Shown here: one piece after another, positions 34,805 through 46,556 of the stretch
Layout of the letters: each line of letters opens with the position of its first letter
Numbering within the stretch: the first letter of the stretch is position 1
DNA from: Brassica napus
Lineage: Eukaryota; Streptophyta; Magnoliopsida; Brassicales; Brassicaceae
Assembly (NCBI RefSeq): GCF_020379485.1
Contig: NC_063446.1
Coordinates: 10,215,597-10,279,596 of the forward strand
Length of the DNA: 64,000 bases
Reading direction: 5' to 3'
Notes under the pieces: generated by a model
What the model saw: the letters and a program-made list of their open reading frames with translations, nothing else
Told to the model about the DNA's origin: nothing
The model's database searches: none
Made by a program: the position numbers and the translations under genes

Positions 34805-37800
34805 TCACAACTCGTAATCGAGGCCAGCTCCATACTTCCAGGCCTCTAGACGTCTCTTCCACTGGAACTTCGTCTTCAATGGAAGTTCTTCCAAAGATGG
34901 CCTGACGAGTACACAGCATATCCAGAAGGTTCAGGGACCACAAACAACGATTATGCAGCAATCATGGCGGTTTAAGCAAAGGTTAAGGAGATTCAGAGAC
35001 ATTTCACCTTATTACTGGATCGATGTATGCGGAGAGGAATGTATACAAGCCCAGCATGAAAAAATGAACTGACCAGTCGAGCAACACAGGTATCCCGACC
35101 TGGAAATCACCGAACAAACCAGATTTCATCAACAAGTGGAGAGCATTTTCAAACCTTATGTTGGAGTTTCTGGCTCAAAGATGCAGCAGTGGGTTTTGGA
35201 TAAAAGATGTTACCTGTCTGAATATGGATGGAATTATCTGAGGTTTGTTCAGCATGACAAGGCCTAGTGTCTTTGCTAGAGGACCAAACTGTATTACATC
35301 CTGAAGAAATGGTCTGAGAACCGGATCGCCCAATCTCTACAAAAGAACCATTTGCTTAGAAGCTCTCATCTCCTACTCTCCACATAAAAGAGTAAAAGTA
35401 TACACACCTGCATGCAACTAAAATTTACATGGAGAAGCTCGTTGGTGAAGCTAGGGGAAACATCGAGTTTTTGCTTCGCAGACATTGCTCTTTGAAACAG
35501 CCATGACGCGCTCAAGTTAGGCTGTTGTTCAAACGACAAACGGCTTCAGTGAAGTTAATGGACAAGGAAGAAAGAATTAGACACTGTTCAGGATAACAGA
35601 GCTTTACCATGTAAGGATTTAGCTTTGATAAGCTGTCTGAGTCCAGTAAATCTCCATCTATTGCCTCATAGATTCCTTTGTATTTAATAATTGAAGAATA
35701 AGATTATTAGCAAGTCTAAGGAGTTCAGTAAATGTATTCTTAAACTTGTCATGATAGAAAAGTTATCTAATGTTCTTTGATACATGGAGACGTTAAGTGT
35801 ACTGTCAGAGAGTGAATATATGTATATACCATTGGACAATCTTCCAAGATGTCTGGTCAAACTTCCAAAACCACCAAATGAAACAGGTGACTGAATCCCA
35901 CTAGCATCACCAAACTGCATTGAGAGTAAGAAACTTTGATCATTTAGTTTATGCTTCTCTTGGAACTAACATATGTACAAGTGAACAAACAAAACCAACC
36001 TGTAACACACGATCAAAGGCGGCTTGTAACGGACTGGTGATAAGTCCAACCCAACAAGGTTAGACATGTCAGAATGCAGCAGTACTATTGTGTGAAATTA
36101 GCAAACAGTATAACAGAAGTATAAAGAGTTTCAACTTCCATATATGAAAGAGATTCATGACATCAGTGATAGTACCTGTTTTTGTATGTAGGAAAGATTC
36201 CATATACAACTCTCAGTATTTCCAGTTCATCAAGAGAGACTCCCTGCGGCAATAAGACAACATGAAAAGAAGGAAACTTTATGGAAGGTTCACCATAAGA
36301 TGGAAAATATTCTATGATTGATGGGACATAAGGTGGTGGAAACTGACTTGGTATTTTGGCATCAGTTCCCAGTATTCTTCAAGTAAATCCTCTAAACTGG
36401 GTGATGTTGATTGCGGTTCAGTGTAAGTGAACATGTAAGTAGTCCGGTCTAGTGGACCAGAACCAGCCGGGAAGGCCTTCAAGCGACAACAAGCAGAGCC
36501 TCAGATTCTTGATCGTTAAGTGAATTTTGTAGGAAGGGTGGAATAAACACAAGATTGTTTACCTCCCAAAAGAGCTGCACATTGGCATCTGCGACTTTGG
36601 TCACTGATGAACTACTATAAATGACATCGCTTGATGAGTTCTCCTTAAAACCATGAGCACAAGATCCAACAACAAGGCACATTCCATCTGGCTTTCTACC
36701 ACCTTTAATCTTTTGTAGCAGTATAGATACCAAGAACAGTAAATCTCATCAGTGGTTTTCAAAAGTGCAATTGCTAAGCTAGAGTTTAACTCATGTAAAT
36801 GAAAGGTGAAAATGACCTGCTTCAGAATAGGAGAAAAGTTTCCCATTGCATCAATGACCAGACGAGAAGATAATATGTCACCTTTAGAAAGTTGCATAAC
36901 CTATCAATCAAAATGTTCAAACAGTTCAGATCCTTATGTCTTAACACTCTCTTCTTAGAGAGAAGCATCAGATAACTCACAGCTAAATCATCGTAGATGG
37001 TGATACTAGAGAGGCTGCAGTCTTCTAAAATGACTCCACCAAGAGATACGAAACGTCGTTTCACAGTCTCCACAAGTCTTGCTGGACTGATACAAAAAAT
37101 GGAAGATCCAGTTCACAACTTTCAAAAGTACACAAAGAGGAGCTTTCTTTTCCTTTGTATCAGAGAATAAGAGGAGAACAGGACTCACGAGACACCCAGG
37201 TTGAGAATATCTTCAACCCATATATCACCAAGATCCTCGAATCCACATCTGTTCTGCATTAGTTCAGAACTAACCTTAAGGCATCATGGATTTTGAGCAT
37301 CAAATACATTCACTTGCTGAAACAGAAGCTTTACCGGATTGAACTTTGCAGCAATCACATCTTCAATCTCCTCTTCTGTCAAAACTCCAACTTCAGTAAG
37401 CTCCTTCATCTCTTTTCTTGAGATATTCCATTCTTGATCCCTCTAAACCATTAACAAAGTATAATCAGGCTATAGCTCCTCCAACCTCAACATAAGTTTA
37501 GAAGATTTTACTTACCCCTTTGATAGCGTTCCTCTCCACCACAGCAACTCTCAAACCCTTTGCACATAAAGCTGTTGCAAGAAATATCCCCAAAGTGCCC
37601 CCACAAAGTGCTATGTCAAAGGTTCCAACGAGGTTATTCCCCATACCATAGTCTTGAGAAAGGCCAGAGACCCTTGAAACTATTTGCTGTGTTTCCTGTG
37701 GTCCTGCATGCAACATGTTTTTGCAAAGACTCATCTTCTTGATTTATAAGAATGGGTAACAGTTGTTTTGTTATACCTTGTGGTTGAGTACATATGTTGG

Positions 37801-38251
37801 ACCAAATATTGTCGAGTCTCTTCAAGGCATTGTAGGAGTAAGCACCACCGGCACCTCCTGCTTCTCCACCAACTGCAAGCTTCTCCATTATCCTCTGCAA
37901 TTTCCAAATGGTTGAACTCACACTCAGCTAAAGGAGCACACTTTTCATCACAATGCAGACAGCAAAATCATCTCTGTTTATGATAAAGCTCGAAACTTTA
38001 TGTTTCATATGAAGTAGAAATTACGCAAGCAAGTTCTTTTAAGCAGTCACACGACGTTTTCGAGCTGTTTCGATAGAAATTTTCAAAGTCGAAGTTGAAA
38101 GAGAAAGCCTTTAGACCTGTGTTCTAGAGGGAGCCACTTGTGTTTGAACGCACACTGTCGTCGAAGCTCTTCTTCCTCTTCCTCGGCTTGTGCGAGACCT
38201 TGATATGTAACTAACGAACCCATTGAGCTGCTGAATCTGTAAAACCACCAT
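34805..38251 (-). CDS. lycopene beta/epsilon-cyclase-like plastid flavoprotein
   Basis: Seventeen exons, minus strand: 38251-38117, 37894-37777, 37703-37516, 37442-37335, 37253-37189, 37086-36981, 36900-36817, 36709-36563, 36476-36348, 36243-36176, 36033-36000, 35914-35830, 35675-35608, 35521-35408, 35336-35214, 35099-35008 and 34901-34805; 1,761 nt, 586 residues. Residues 1-45 form a basic, Ser/Arg-rich transit peptide (SRSRTSRGRGRRASTT). An FAD/NAD-binding Rossmann motif follows (DIALCGGTLGIFLATALCAK with VAVVERN). Later family landmarks are LVIDAMGNFSPILKQ, SPVSFGGFGSLTRHLGRL and the C-terminal LEAWKYGAGLDYEL. Lycopene cyclases form carotenoid end rings; this relative (At2g32640 type) is distant and its substrate is not established. 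Reading on past exon 16 would hit a stop at once; splicing to 34901 recovers the conserved tail. Confidence 0.87.
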
Positions 38252-40029
38252 GAGCTTCACAGAATCAGGAGACCAGGGCTGACTTTTTGAAATCCAGAGA
38301 TAAGAACTTGTGATAACACTGGGAGATTATGCGATGTGTTAGGGAATGTGACACGTTACAGGACCAAATTTAGAAAACGAAAACACTGGGTCCAAATTAA
38401 AAGTACAACCAAAGACGAGGGACGCTAATGTTTTTCTTTTACTGCCATCAAAATGACCTCTGCGGTTTTCGGAGTATATAGTAGGAATTACAATTTAGAA
38501 ATCTGTTTTGCGTGCAAAAAAAAAAAAAAATGTTATATACTCTCCTTCTTTCATAATTTATGCATATTTTAGATAATAATTATTTTAAACATATTAAATT
38601 TCAAAAAAGTAATTACACTTATTAAATTTTTATTGGATTTAAAATTATATGGAAAATAAAAAATCACAAAATATATATTTATAACTCAAAACTAATATGT
38701 TTTATTTTTATATGTGAAACCTCTATAAAACATATATTATTTTGAAACATAATGAATATGTTACTCGACCGCGATTTTATTTGATGTTTAAGTTTAATGC
38801 ACTCATATTAAAAAGGGTTAATTTTATAAAACTTGTTTTGGTTAAATAAAATATCATTAAGTTTAAAACATTAAACTTATAATGAAAAATACAATTACTT
38901 TGCAACAAGATTTTTTTAAAACATTAAATACTTTAAAAGTTTTGGAATCCGACTCTAAAATCGTCTATCACGACCATACATGCTAATTTCAGATTATTTT
39001 TCTTTAAAACATTTTCCATGTATAATATTTCATGAAATTCAGATCAATTCCAGCTATTTATTTAGGCTACCCTAGCAACATAACGGTTTACTAATAACAG
39101 AGGTATATATTTAAACATGTACTTTAGCCGTTTCATGACCATTTGATCCATTTGTGAGTCGTGACATGCAGTAATCCATTGGTTTGAGTCATCGTTTTTT
39201 GACAACTCTTCGATCGTATACCGTTTTGATATTTTCCTTGCTAGTCGCATGTTATGTCATGTTTCCTTGAACCGGTACCACATTACATTTCAGTGGATTA
39301 ATTTCATCATCCCGGCCGGCCGGCAAGAGGTAGGGTTCCACATCAGAATCTGAGTGTAATTCTTTGCGCCTTTAGAGACGAGGGGTCGAGAGACAAACAA
39401 ATTTCATAAATACATAGTTCTTCTTCTATGTGAGATTAATCCTCACAAGAGGGTTAATGACTGGCAATTTGTTGTTTGGTAGACGTACAGAGTTTAATAG
39501 TCACTGCTTATATATAGATAGTCTCACTTGCTTTAATATATGTTTTGCAAAGCAATATGATGTAAGAAAATGCACCTGTTAGATACATCATTTACACAAA
39601 TCAAAAATTTTTAAATATAAAACATATATGAATTCAAACCTAGAAAGAACATACATAAAATAAAGGATTAATCAACTATAACTGATTATTAAATTATGAA
39701 ATATTCAATTAATACTAACTAATTTGGGCGTAACCATGATAAAAGGGGAAACTTCTCTTTCTTGAGCCTCACGCGAAAATCCAGCGTTTTCAATTTTTGT
39801 TGTTTGTTTAGTGTTTTTGTTTTCTTTCAAAACAGTTTCAAACCATCGCAGAGTAGTCCCCATCTCTCTCTCTCCCTTTCATTCTCCCTTATATTTTGGA
39901 TCTTTCTTACTTACGTGCACACCAAGGAAACAAACAAGAAACTGCTCTTATCTTTCATCGAATTCAATATTCAGATTTGTGGTGCGTTAGGGTTTGCTTT
40001 TCTTCTTCCTCTTCGGGACAAAGATAACA
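38252..40029. other. spacer with a decayed MITE
   Basis: About 38538-38765 begins TATACTCTCCTTCTTTCATAA and ends TTTTGAAACATAATGAATAT, resembling eroded CTCCCTCCGTTTCATAAT-type MITE ends. A GCCGGCCGGCCGG palindrome lies near 39315. In Arabidopsis this interval holds a pTAC18-like gene and RLP22, neither seen here. Bases before 40030 are CT-rich and likely the VAMP 5' UTR. Confidence 0.45.
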
Positions 40030-41534
40030 ATGGGACAACAGAATTTGATCTACAGCTTCGTCGCTCGTGGCACGGTGATACTCGCCGAGTACACTGAGTT
40101 TAAAGGTAACTTTACGTCAGTTGCTGCACAGTGCCTCCAAAAGCTTCCTTCTTCGAACAACAAGTTTACCTACAACTGCGACGGTCACACCTTCAATTAC
40201 CTCGTCGTAAATGGCTTCAGTGAGTCTCTCTATCAACCCGAACACAACGTTTGTTGGTTTGTATATTTATGGCATTTGTCCTGCTTTTGTAAAGGTCCTT
40301 TGTTTTCGACATATGTTAGGGTTTCTTGCCAATGTATGTCTGAAATTAGTTTTCGTTTGTATTAATAGATGTATGTCGAATCAGATTATATGTTTTTCTT
40401 TTTCACTTACTGCTACATCTCTTGGTTCGGATATCTCTGGATCTTTATTTTTTTTTGGTGACTGATTCGGTTGAGCTTTTTATTTACGGCTTGTTTTCAC
40501 AAGGCTTCGTTGTTTGCTTCTTGTTTGATGAGCTGGTTCTTGATCAGTTGCATGCGTTTATGTACTTTAGTTCTTGCTCTGACTAGTGTACAACACAATA
40601 GGATCTGTCTCATGGATCTGACAAAAGAATGTTTGTATGTGCTGTGGTTGTGTAGCGTATTGTGTTGTTGCTGTTGAATCTGTTGGAAGGCAGATTCCAA
40701 TGGCCTTCTTGGAGCGAGTCAAAGAAGATTTCAACAAGAGATATGGTGGTGGAAAGGCTACCACTGCTAAACCCAATAGCTTGAACAAAGAGTTTGGGTA
40801 CTTTATAACTCTACCATCAGAATGTCAAACACACAAACTTCCTCTTTAGTTAGTCTCTGTGTATATCTTTTTTTTGTATATAACTTTTTTGGTTGTAAAG
40901 GTCTAAACTGAAGGAGCAAATGCAGTACTGTGTGGATCATCCTGAGGAGATTAACAAACTTGTTAAGGTTAAGGCTCAGGTGACTGAGGTGAAAGGTGTT
41001 ATGATGGAGAACATTGAAAAGGTCAGAATAGTATATAATATGTCAAATCTCACAATTCTGCTTTATTAACTTGAACATGTTTGTCATAAATGGCTTAATG
41101 TATGAAAAAAAAAATTCTCAAGTGATCCACCTCTGCAAAACTGACTGAGCTTTGCGTAATTCGTTTAATCACAGGTCCTTGACCGTGGTGAGAAGATTGA
41201 GCTTCTAGTGGACAAAACTGAAGACCTTCGTTCACAGGTTAGTAGTTTTACCTTCCACTCACATCTGTCTGAGCTGTTTTTTGATAAACTTCTTCTTCAG
41301 CAATTTAATTCATTCAATCAAGGGAAAATCATATGTGCATTGCATATAAGGTAGGCTCTTATATTTTTCCAATTCGAATATCTACAGGCACAAGATTTCA
41401 GAACGCAAGGAACAAAGATAAGAAGAAAGATGTGGTTTGAGAACATGAAGATTAAGCTCATAGTCGCTGGTATCATCATTGCTTTGATTCTCATCATCAT
41501 CCTCTCGGTTTGTCATGGCTTCAAATGTACTTAA
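40030..41534 (+). CDS. VAMP725: R-SNARE of the VAMP72 group
   Basis: Five exons: 40030-40219, 40656-40797, 40901-41021, 41175-41237 and 41388-41534; 663 nt, 220 residues. An N-terminal longin domain (residues 1-about 120, opening [20 protein letters not shown]) is followed by the R-SNARE motif (about 128-188) with the zero-layer Arg in [15 protein letters not shown], and a C-terminal membrane anchor ([18 protein letters not shown]) with tail CHGFKCT. VAMP72 proteins drive vesicle fusion at the plasma membrane and endosomes, in secretion and defence. Synteny with At2g32670 suggests VAMP725; by sequence alone VAMP721, 722 and 726 are nearly as close. The length is normal for the group. Confidence 0.88.
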
Positions 41535-42065
41535 AACTTGAAAAGAATAATTAGAGGAACACGCTGAGAGATTACCAGCCCCATATTGTCTCTTTTATAA
41601 TTTTATTAGGGGAAAGGAATATGATGATACTTATTGAGAAATGATCCTTTAGGGTATGAATGTTTTGAAACAGATGTGAGCTGTTGGGGTTTACTTATTT
41701 ATAAGATTAGGTACTTGTGCAGTTGTGCTCATGGTGAGGCATGGTTTTTTTTTTGTAATCTATAAGTTTAATTTTGGGTTTCTGATGTTTCCTTCAATCT
41801 CCTAATTTTTCTCATTAGGTAAAGAAACATTAGATTAGGTCTTTGCGCTTATGCGGATGGTCATGGTCCTTGCCTTCTACCATTTTCCTCATTAGAAAAT
41901 AAAAAAAAACAGAGACGCATATGAATATGACTACAGAAAACACACCATTCTTATTTGATAGAAGAAGAAACCAAACAAAGTAACAGAAACATAAGGAAAT
42001 GCTTCAGTACAAAACCACAATACTTGATAAAAACAAGGAAAGATGAAACTCAAACAAAAGCAAAG
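41535..42065. other. convergent 3' flanks of VAMP and RLP genes
   Basis: Likely 3' UTRs; nothing else is recognised. Confidence 0.5.
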
Positions 42066-44444
42066 CTAGTGGTTTCTGCGCTTATACGGACCAATTATCT
42101 TGGTGAGCCACTCCGGCTTGAATGAAGCAATGACTTGTGCTATTGTCAATCCAAGCAACATTCCAGCCCCATACCCAAATGCAACTGCTTTCCAGCTCAA
42201 CACTTGTACTTCTTCTTCTTCGTCCTCATCATTAGGTTGTTGTGTTGGTGGTGCATTACTCCCAAAGCAAGTTTCCTGGAGAGGAAGACCACAAAGGCCT
42301 GCGTTTCCTTCAAATGATGATTCAGCTTGCCCACTAAACTGTGTTCCTTGTGGTATTTCACCCTTGAGTTGGTTGTGAGACACATTTATGTACTCCAAAA
42401 ACGAGAGGCTCGCTAGTCCATTAGGAATGGTCCCTGAGAGGTGATTGCTTGATAGGTCTAGTGACTCGAGCTCCGTAACGTTGGCCAAAGACAGAGGGAT
42501 ATGGCCTGTGAAGGTGTTGTTGGATAAGTTGAGTGCAATCAATGCCTTCAAGTGGCCAATGGATTCAGGAATCTGTCCTTCAAGTTTGTTTCCAGAAAAA
42601 TCAATGGCCGCGTAGAAAGTAAGGATCTTCTCTTGCCCCATAGATATACCTTTGTACTGCAAATCTAATACATCAGTATAGGTATAAAATATTGGAGCAT
42701 AAGCAGTCTTATTGTAGGCCATGTATAAACCACCATCTTCATTTGGCGTGGGCGATGATGCTTTCCAGTTCAAGAAATAATTTGGTGGCAAGCTTCCAGT
42801 GAAACTATTATCAGATATCTCAAGTATCCGCAGCTCAGGAAACCCCAGAGGACCTTGATCAGGAGGAGAAATAGAGCCATAGAAATCGTTTGACCGAAGG
42901 ATAAAGACTTTCAAATTGGATAGAGCCTTGAGCCAAAAAGGAAACGTGTCTTTGATCCTATTGTGGTCAACAACTAGCACCCTTAAAGAGGAGCAATTTA
43001 TAAGAGACTTTGGAAGCTTCCCGACTAACTGATTGCGTCCAACGTCAAGTGTCTGCACAGAAGCATCGACGTAAAAATTGTCTGGAAGTCTTCCTTCCAA
43101 GTTGTTCTCTCGAAGATTCACAAATGCAATCTTACTAAGACAACGAGGAATTTGACCGGTGAAGTTGTTGTAGCTTAGGACAAGACCAAAAAGAGAGCTT
43201 ATGGTGCATATTGAAAGCGGTATATCCCCTGTGAAGCTATTAGATTCAAGAGACAAGACCTCTAATATGCTGAGATTGCCAAATTCGGAAGGGAGTTTTG
43301 AACTGAAGTTGTTGTAACCTAGGTTAAGGTAACGTAGGTCGTGCAACTCGAAGAGGCCACTGTTGGGGTTCAGAGTTCCAGAGAAGTGATTATCTGAAAG
43401 GTCTAGCATGGAGAGTTTGGTTAGATTCCACACAAGTGGGAAACTACCAGTGAGCTCGTTTCCGTCAAGGAACAGTTCAACTAGAGATGTTAAGTTACTA
43501 ATTGTGGGAGGAATCTGACCGGAGAAAAGATTAAAGGTAAGATACAAAAACTCTAAGTTGTTGAGATTGCCAAACTCAGAAGGGAGTGAAGAACTGAAGT
43601 TGTTGTAATCTAGCATAAGGAAACGGAGCTCATGCAACTCAAAGAGGCCACTGTTAGGAGCCAGTGTCCCAGAGAAGTGATTATCGGAAAGTCTTAAAAC
43701 TTTGAGCTTGGTTAGATTACTAATTGTGGGAGGAACTTGACCGGAAAAGCCATTAGAAGGAAGATACAAAACCTCTAAATTACTGAGCTTGCCAAATTCT
43801 GAAGAGAGTGAAGAACTGAAGTTGTTATTGCTAAGAAAAAGGTCACGGAGCTGGTGCAACTCAAAGAGTGCACTTTTTGGATTCAGAGGTCCAGAGAAAT
43901 GATTATCAGAAAGGTCTAAAAGTACAAGCTTGGTTAGATTCCTCACAAGAGGGAAACTTCCAGTGAGGTCGTTATCGGAAAGGCTTAAAACAGAAAGCTT
44001 GTTTAGGTTACTAAATGAGGAAGGAACCTGACCGAGGAAACCATTTGAGGAAAGAGACAAGACCTCTAATTTTTTGAGATTTCTAAATTCAGAGGGAAGT
44101 GAAGAGGAACTGAAGTTGTTTTCAGACAGATTAAGGTAACGAAGGTCATGCAAACTGAAGAGGCTGCTGTTGGGCTTCAAGGTTCCACTGAGGCAATCAC
44201 TGAGTTGTAACTTTGTGATCCCACCCGTGGAGTTATCGCACCAGACTCCATTTGAGTTGTCACTATGGTTGCAACCACGAGTATCAAACTCGTTCTTCAA
44301 CTGCGTCAGAGCTTGAATCTGACCGGGACTACACGCAACAAGACCAACAACAAGATTTTCTAACAAAAGGTCGAAGCTTGCAGGAGAGACACAACAGAAT
44401 AAGAGCACCAAGAGAAAATTCAAATGCATAGAGCATTTCGACAT
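42066..44444 (-). CDS. leucine-rich-repeat receptor-like protein (RLP22/RLP23 group)
   Basis: One exon, 792 residues from the Met at 44444; an upstream in-frame Met exists, but only this one begins a signal peptide ([16 protein letters not shown]). A Cys-containing cap ([16 protein letters not shown]) is followed by about 20 extracellular LRRs. The island domain (LNWKASSP to [15 protein letters not shown]) precedes the final LRRs; then come an acidic stretch DEDEEEE, a membrane helix [20 protein letters not shown] and a short basic tail. There is no kinase, so it would signal with SOBIR1/BAK1-type partners. Its position between VAMP and GRP equals that of RLP23 (At2g32680), the nlp20 receptor. 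Ligand identity here is unknown. The N-terminal LRRs are built of repeated blocks. Confidence 0.85.
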   Translation of the reverse strand: MSKCSMHLNFLLVLLFCCVSPASFDLLLENLVVGLVACSPGQIQALTQLKNEFDTRGCNHSDNSNGVWCDNSTGGITKLQLSDCLSGTLKPNSSLFSLHDLRYLNLSENNFSSSSLPSEFRNLKKLEVLSLSSNGFLGQVPSSFSNLNKLSVLSLSDNDLTGSFPLVRNLTKLVLLDLSDNHFSGPLNPKSALFELHQLRDLFLSNNNFSSSLSSEFGKLSNLEVLYLPSNGFSGQVPPTISNLTKLKVLRLSDNHFSGTLAPNSGLFELHELRFLMLDYNNFSSSLPSEFGNLNNLEFLYLTFNLFSGQIPPTISNLTSLVELFLDGNELTGSFPLVWNLTKLSMLDLSDNHFSGTLNPNSGLFELHDLRYLNLGYNNFSSKLPSEFGNLSILEVLSLESNSFTGDIPLSICTISSLFGLVLSYNNFTGQIPRCLSKIAFVNLRENNLEGRLPDNFYVDASVQTLDVGRNQLVGKLPKSLINCSSLRVLVVDHNRIKDTFPFWLKALSNLKVFILRSNDFYGSISPPDQGPLGFPELRILEISDNSFTGSLPPNYFLNWKASSPTPNEDGGLYMAYNKTAYAPIFYTYTDVLDLQYKGISMGQEKILTFYAAIDFSGNKLEGQIPESIGHLKALIALNLSNNTFTGHIPLSLANVTELESLDLSSNHLSGTIPNGLASLSFLEYINVSHNQLKGEIPQGTQFSGQAESSFEGNAGLCGLPLQETCFGSNAPPTQQPNDEDEEEEVQVLSWKAVAFGYGAGMLLGLTIAQVIASFKPEWLTKIIGPYKRRNH

Positions 44445-45968
44445 TTTCTTCTTCAAGACTTTTAAGAAGAATAATTTTGGTTGAGCAAATAGACAGAACA
44501 TGGTTTTTTTTTTTTTTTGGTGTAAGACCGAACATGTCAAAATGCTGGTATAAATAAGGAGACAGAGTTTGGCACTACCCAAGACTACTTGGCTTATAAA
44601 AGTATGAACACTTTTCACAAGAGATTGGAGTAAGTTCCACGTTTGATAATTTTTCTAACGTGTAACTCGGATTGGAATATCGCATAAGTTTGTAGTTTTT
44701 TTTCTAAAAACCTCTATAAACTAATATTCGATAAACTAATAAATAATTAAACACGAATCATATTAATCTTTTTCGCATCCGTTGTAATATTAAAGCTATG
44801 ATCTCTGATTTTACTACTCATGAAATTGGATTTGGCCTCGATTATTAAAGCGTCGGTCTCTTGCTCGCCCCGTCGTCAGTATGCATTATGCCACATTACC
44901 ACGTCGCTTCAGGAAATTGTTCTCTGCTTTATTCTAAAAACGTAAATAGGCTCTGTTTTGGCATTATGGTTCATTTAATTATCATGTTTAATAGCGTACG
45001 ATACGAATGCATGAGCCCTCTGTTATAGTTGAATCATATAATTCCTTTGCTTTTAGCCCTCCTCTGTACAAGTCAAGCCTAGTTAGTTGGTTTTCTTTTA
45101 TTAACGAAGTGATGATTTTGTTTTTAATTTACTTAAGCTTTCATTATAATACGTCTCTGTCTTGTCATCTATTATTTGTCATTTTTCAAAAATGTCAAAG
45201 CATTTCTGAATTCAGAAAAATTCCCTGTCGGTGGTAATTTTTAAGACTTGGGAACTTAATATGGTGTGATCCTCCGCTTTTTCTCCCAATCCTCTGTTTC
45301 GTTTTTGTTTACATAACTAAGGTTTTTCATCTATCCTCTTCTTCCTAAGAGAAGTTGGAGGCAGAACACCAGGATATGCATATATATAAGACTAAGATCC
45401 AGGTTTCTTAATTTAAAACACATGAAATCAGAACAAAGCATTGGATAAAGATATAAGAACATAGGATATTGCTTCATTACAACGCCAGTCATTTAATTAG
45501 TAAACATTCAAAGATCAAATGCAAGACCGGAACAATCGTAACAGTTTCTAGGCTTGATGAGCCCCCCAGTGTGTAAGAAGCAATGAATTGTAAAATGCTC
45601 CAAAACTTTACTGTGGAATAATTTACTTGACATTTTATAAGATGATCAATTTCATCATGAGTACCATGGTAACAAACATATCGTAGTTTGGGAAAATATT
45701 AAGTAACCATGTATAGAAACATAAAAACAACCACTCAAAAACTGTTGCCAAAAAGCAAAGCAACCATTTTATTAACCAAACTTGAAAGTTGAAACTTGAA
45801 ACCAACCGAAACATAACATGAAAATAGCATTACAATACAGCTCAAAATTAATAGAAAAGACGTACACAATTGCTAATGTATCATTTTTATTGTAATAATT
45901 AATTATCATGTTTCATTAAATAAAATAATAACAACGTACGATTGCATGAGCATGAGCCTCATCACTCA
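44445..45968. other. spacer with a possible RLP 3' relic
   Basis: At about 45545-45600 the minus strand reads IASYT...GSSSLETVT, resembling the end of an RLP (the neighbour ends [13 protein letters not shown]), and the sequence upstream resembles RLP 3' flank (expressed as AGCAAAGC, TTGCTTC motifs). This may be a decayed second RLP; the match is short. The rest is featureless. Confidence 0.3.
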
Positions 45969-46556
45969 TCAGTCATGGCCACCGCCACCATAACCACCTC
46001 CAAATCCTCCACCACCACCCGCTCCACCGCCCAAACCTCCGCCGCCACCATATCCCCCTCCGCCACCAAATCCTCCTCCTCCTCCAGCGCCGCCACCGCC
46101 CCCAAGTCCTCCTCCCGCACCACCACCGTATCCTCCTCCAGCTCCTCCTCCCAAACCACCACCACCACCAAGACCGCCACCGCCTCCTAGACCACCACCT
46201 CCACCTAGACCACCACCGTGACCTAGACCACCTCCTCCACCCAGACCGCCACCGCCTCCTAGACCACCACCTCCGCCCAAACCACCACCACCTCCTAGAC
46301 CGCCACCTCCACCTAAACCGCCACCATGGCCTAGACCGCCTCCTCCGCCCAAGCCGCCACCGCCACCTAAACCTCCACCACCACCTAGACCGCCTCCGCC
46401 TCCCAAACCCTTTCTAAAACCCTTCTTGTGGAAGAATGGACGAGGTTTGTGAAACAAGTGTTTGTCGTCCTTAACCTCGACATGTCCGAAGGCAAATTCG
46501 GCGACAAGAGCGAATACAAAGATAAACACACACGCCCTACGGGAAATTGAACCCAT
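45969..46556 (-). CDS. GRP23: secreted glycine-rich cell-wall protein
   Basis: A single exon of 195 residues. A signal peptide (MGSISRRACVFIFVFALVAE) is followed by a short charged linker with HKPRPFFHKKGFRKG. Then come long runs of GGGGGL hexads, with GHGGGL every sixth unit or so, grading into GYGGG and GAGGG units and ending GGGGHD. Class I GRPs of this kind are structural cell-wall proteins and some bind wall-associated kinases. Synteny points to At2g32690. The opposite strand has a long open frame that is only a mirror of the repeat. Confidence 0.88.
   Translation of the reverse strand: MGSISRRACVFIFVFALVAEFAFGHVEVKDDKHLFHKPRPFFHKKGFRKGLGGGGGLGGGGGLGGGGGLGGGGGLGHGGGLGGGGGLGGGGGLGGGGGLGGGGGLGGGGGLGHGGGLGGGGGLGGGGGLGGGGGLGGGAGGGYGGGAGGGLGGGGGAGGGGGFGGGGGYGGGGGLGGGAGGGGGFGGGYGGGGHD

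Noticed and set aside
34701..34961. Separate pTAC18-like cupin gene between PPR and cyclase-like genes
   Set aside because: The stretch is explained by the last exon of the cyclase-like gene (tail LEAWKYGAGLDYEL) and its flanking intron; no cupin motifs.
45942..46190. Plus-strand Ser/Thr-rich open frame
   Set aside because: It is the antisense of the glycine-rich repeat; GGN codons read in reverse give Pro/Ser/Thr frames without stops.
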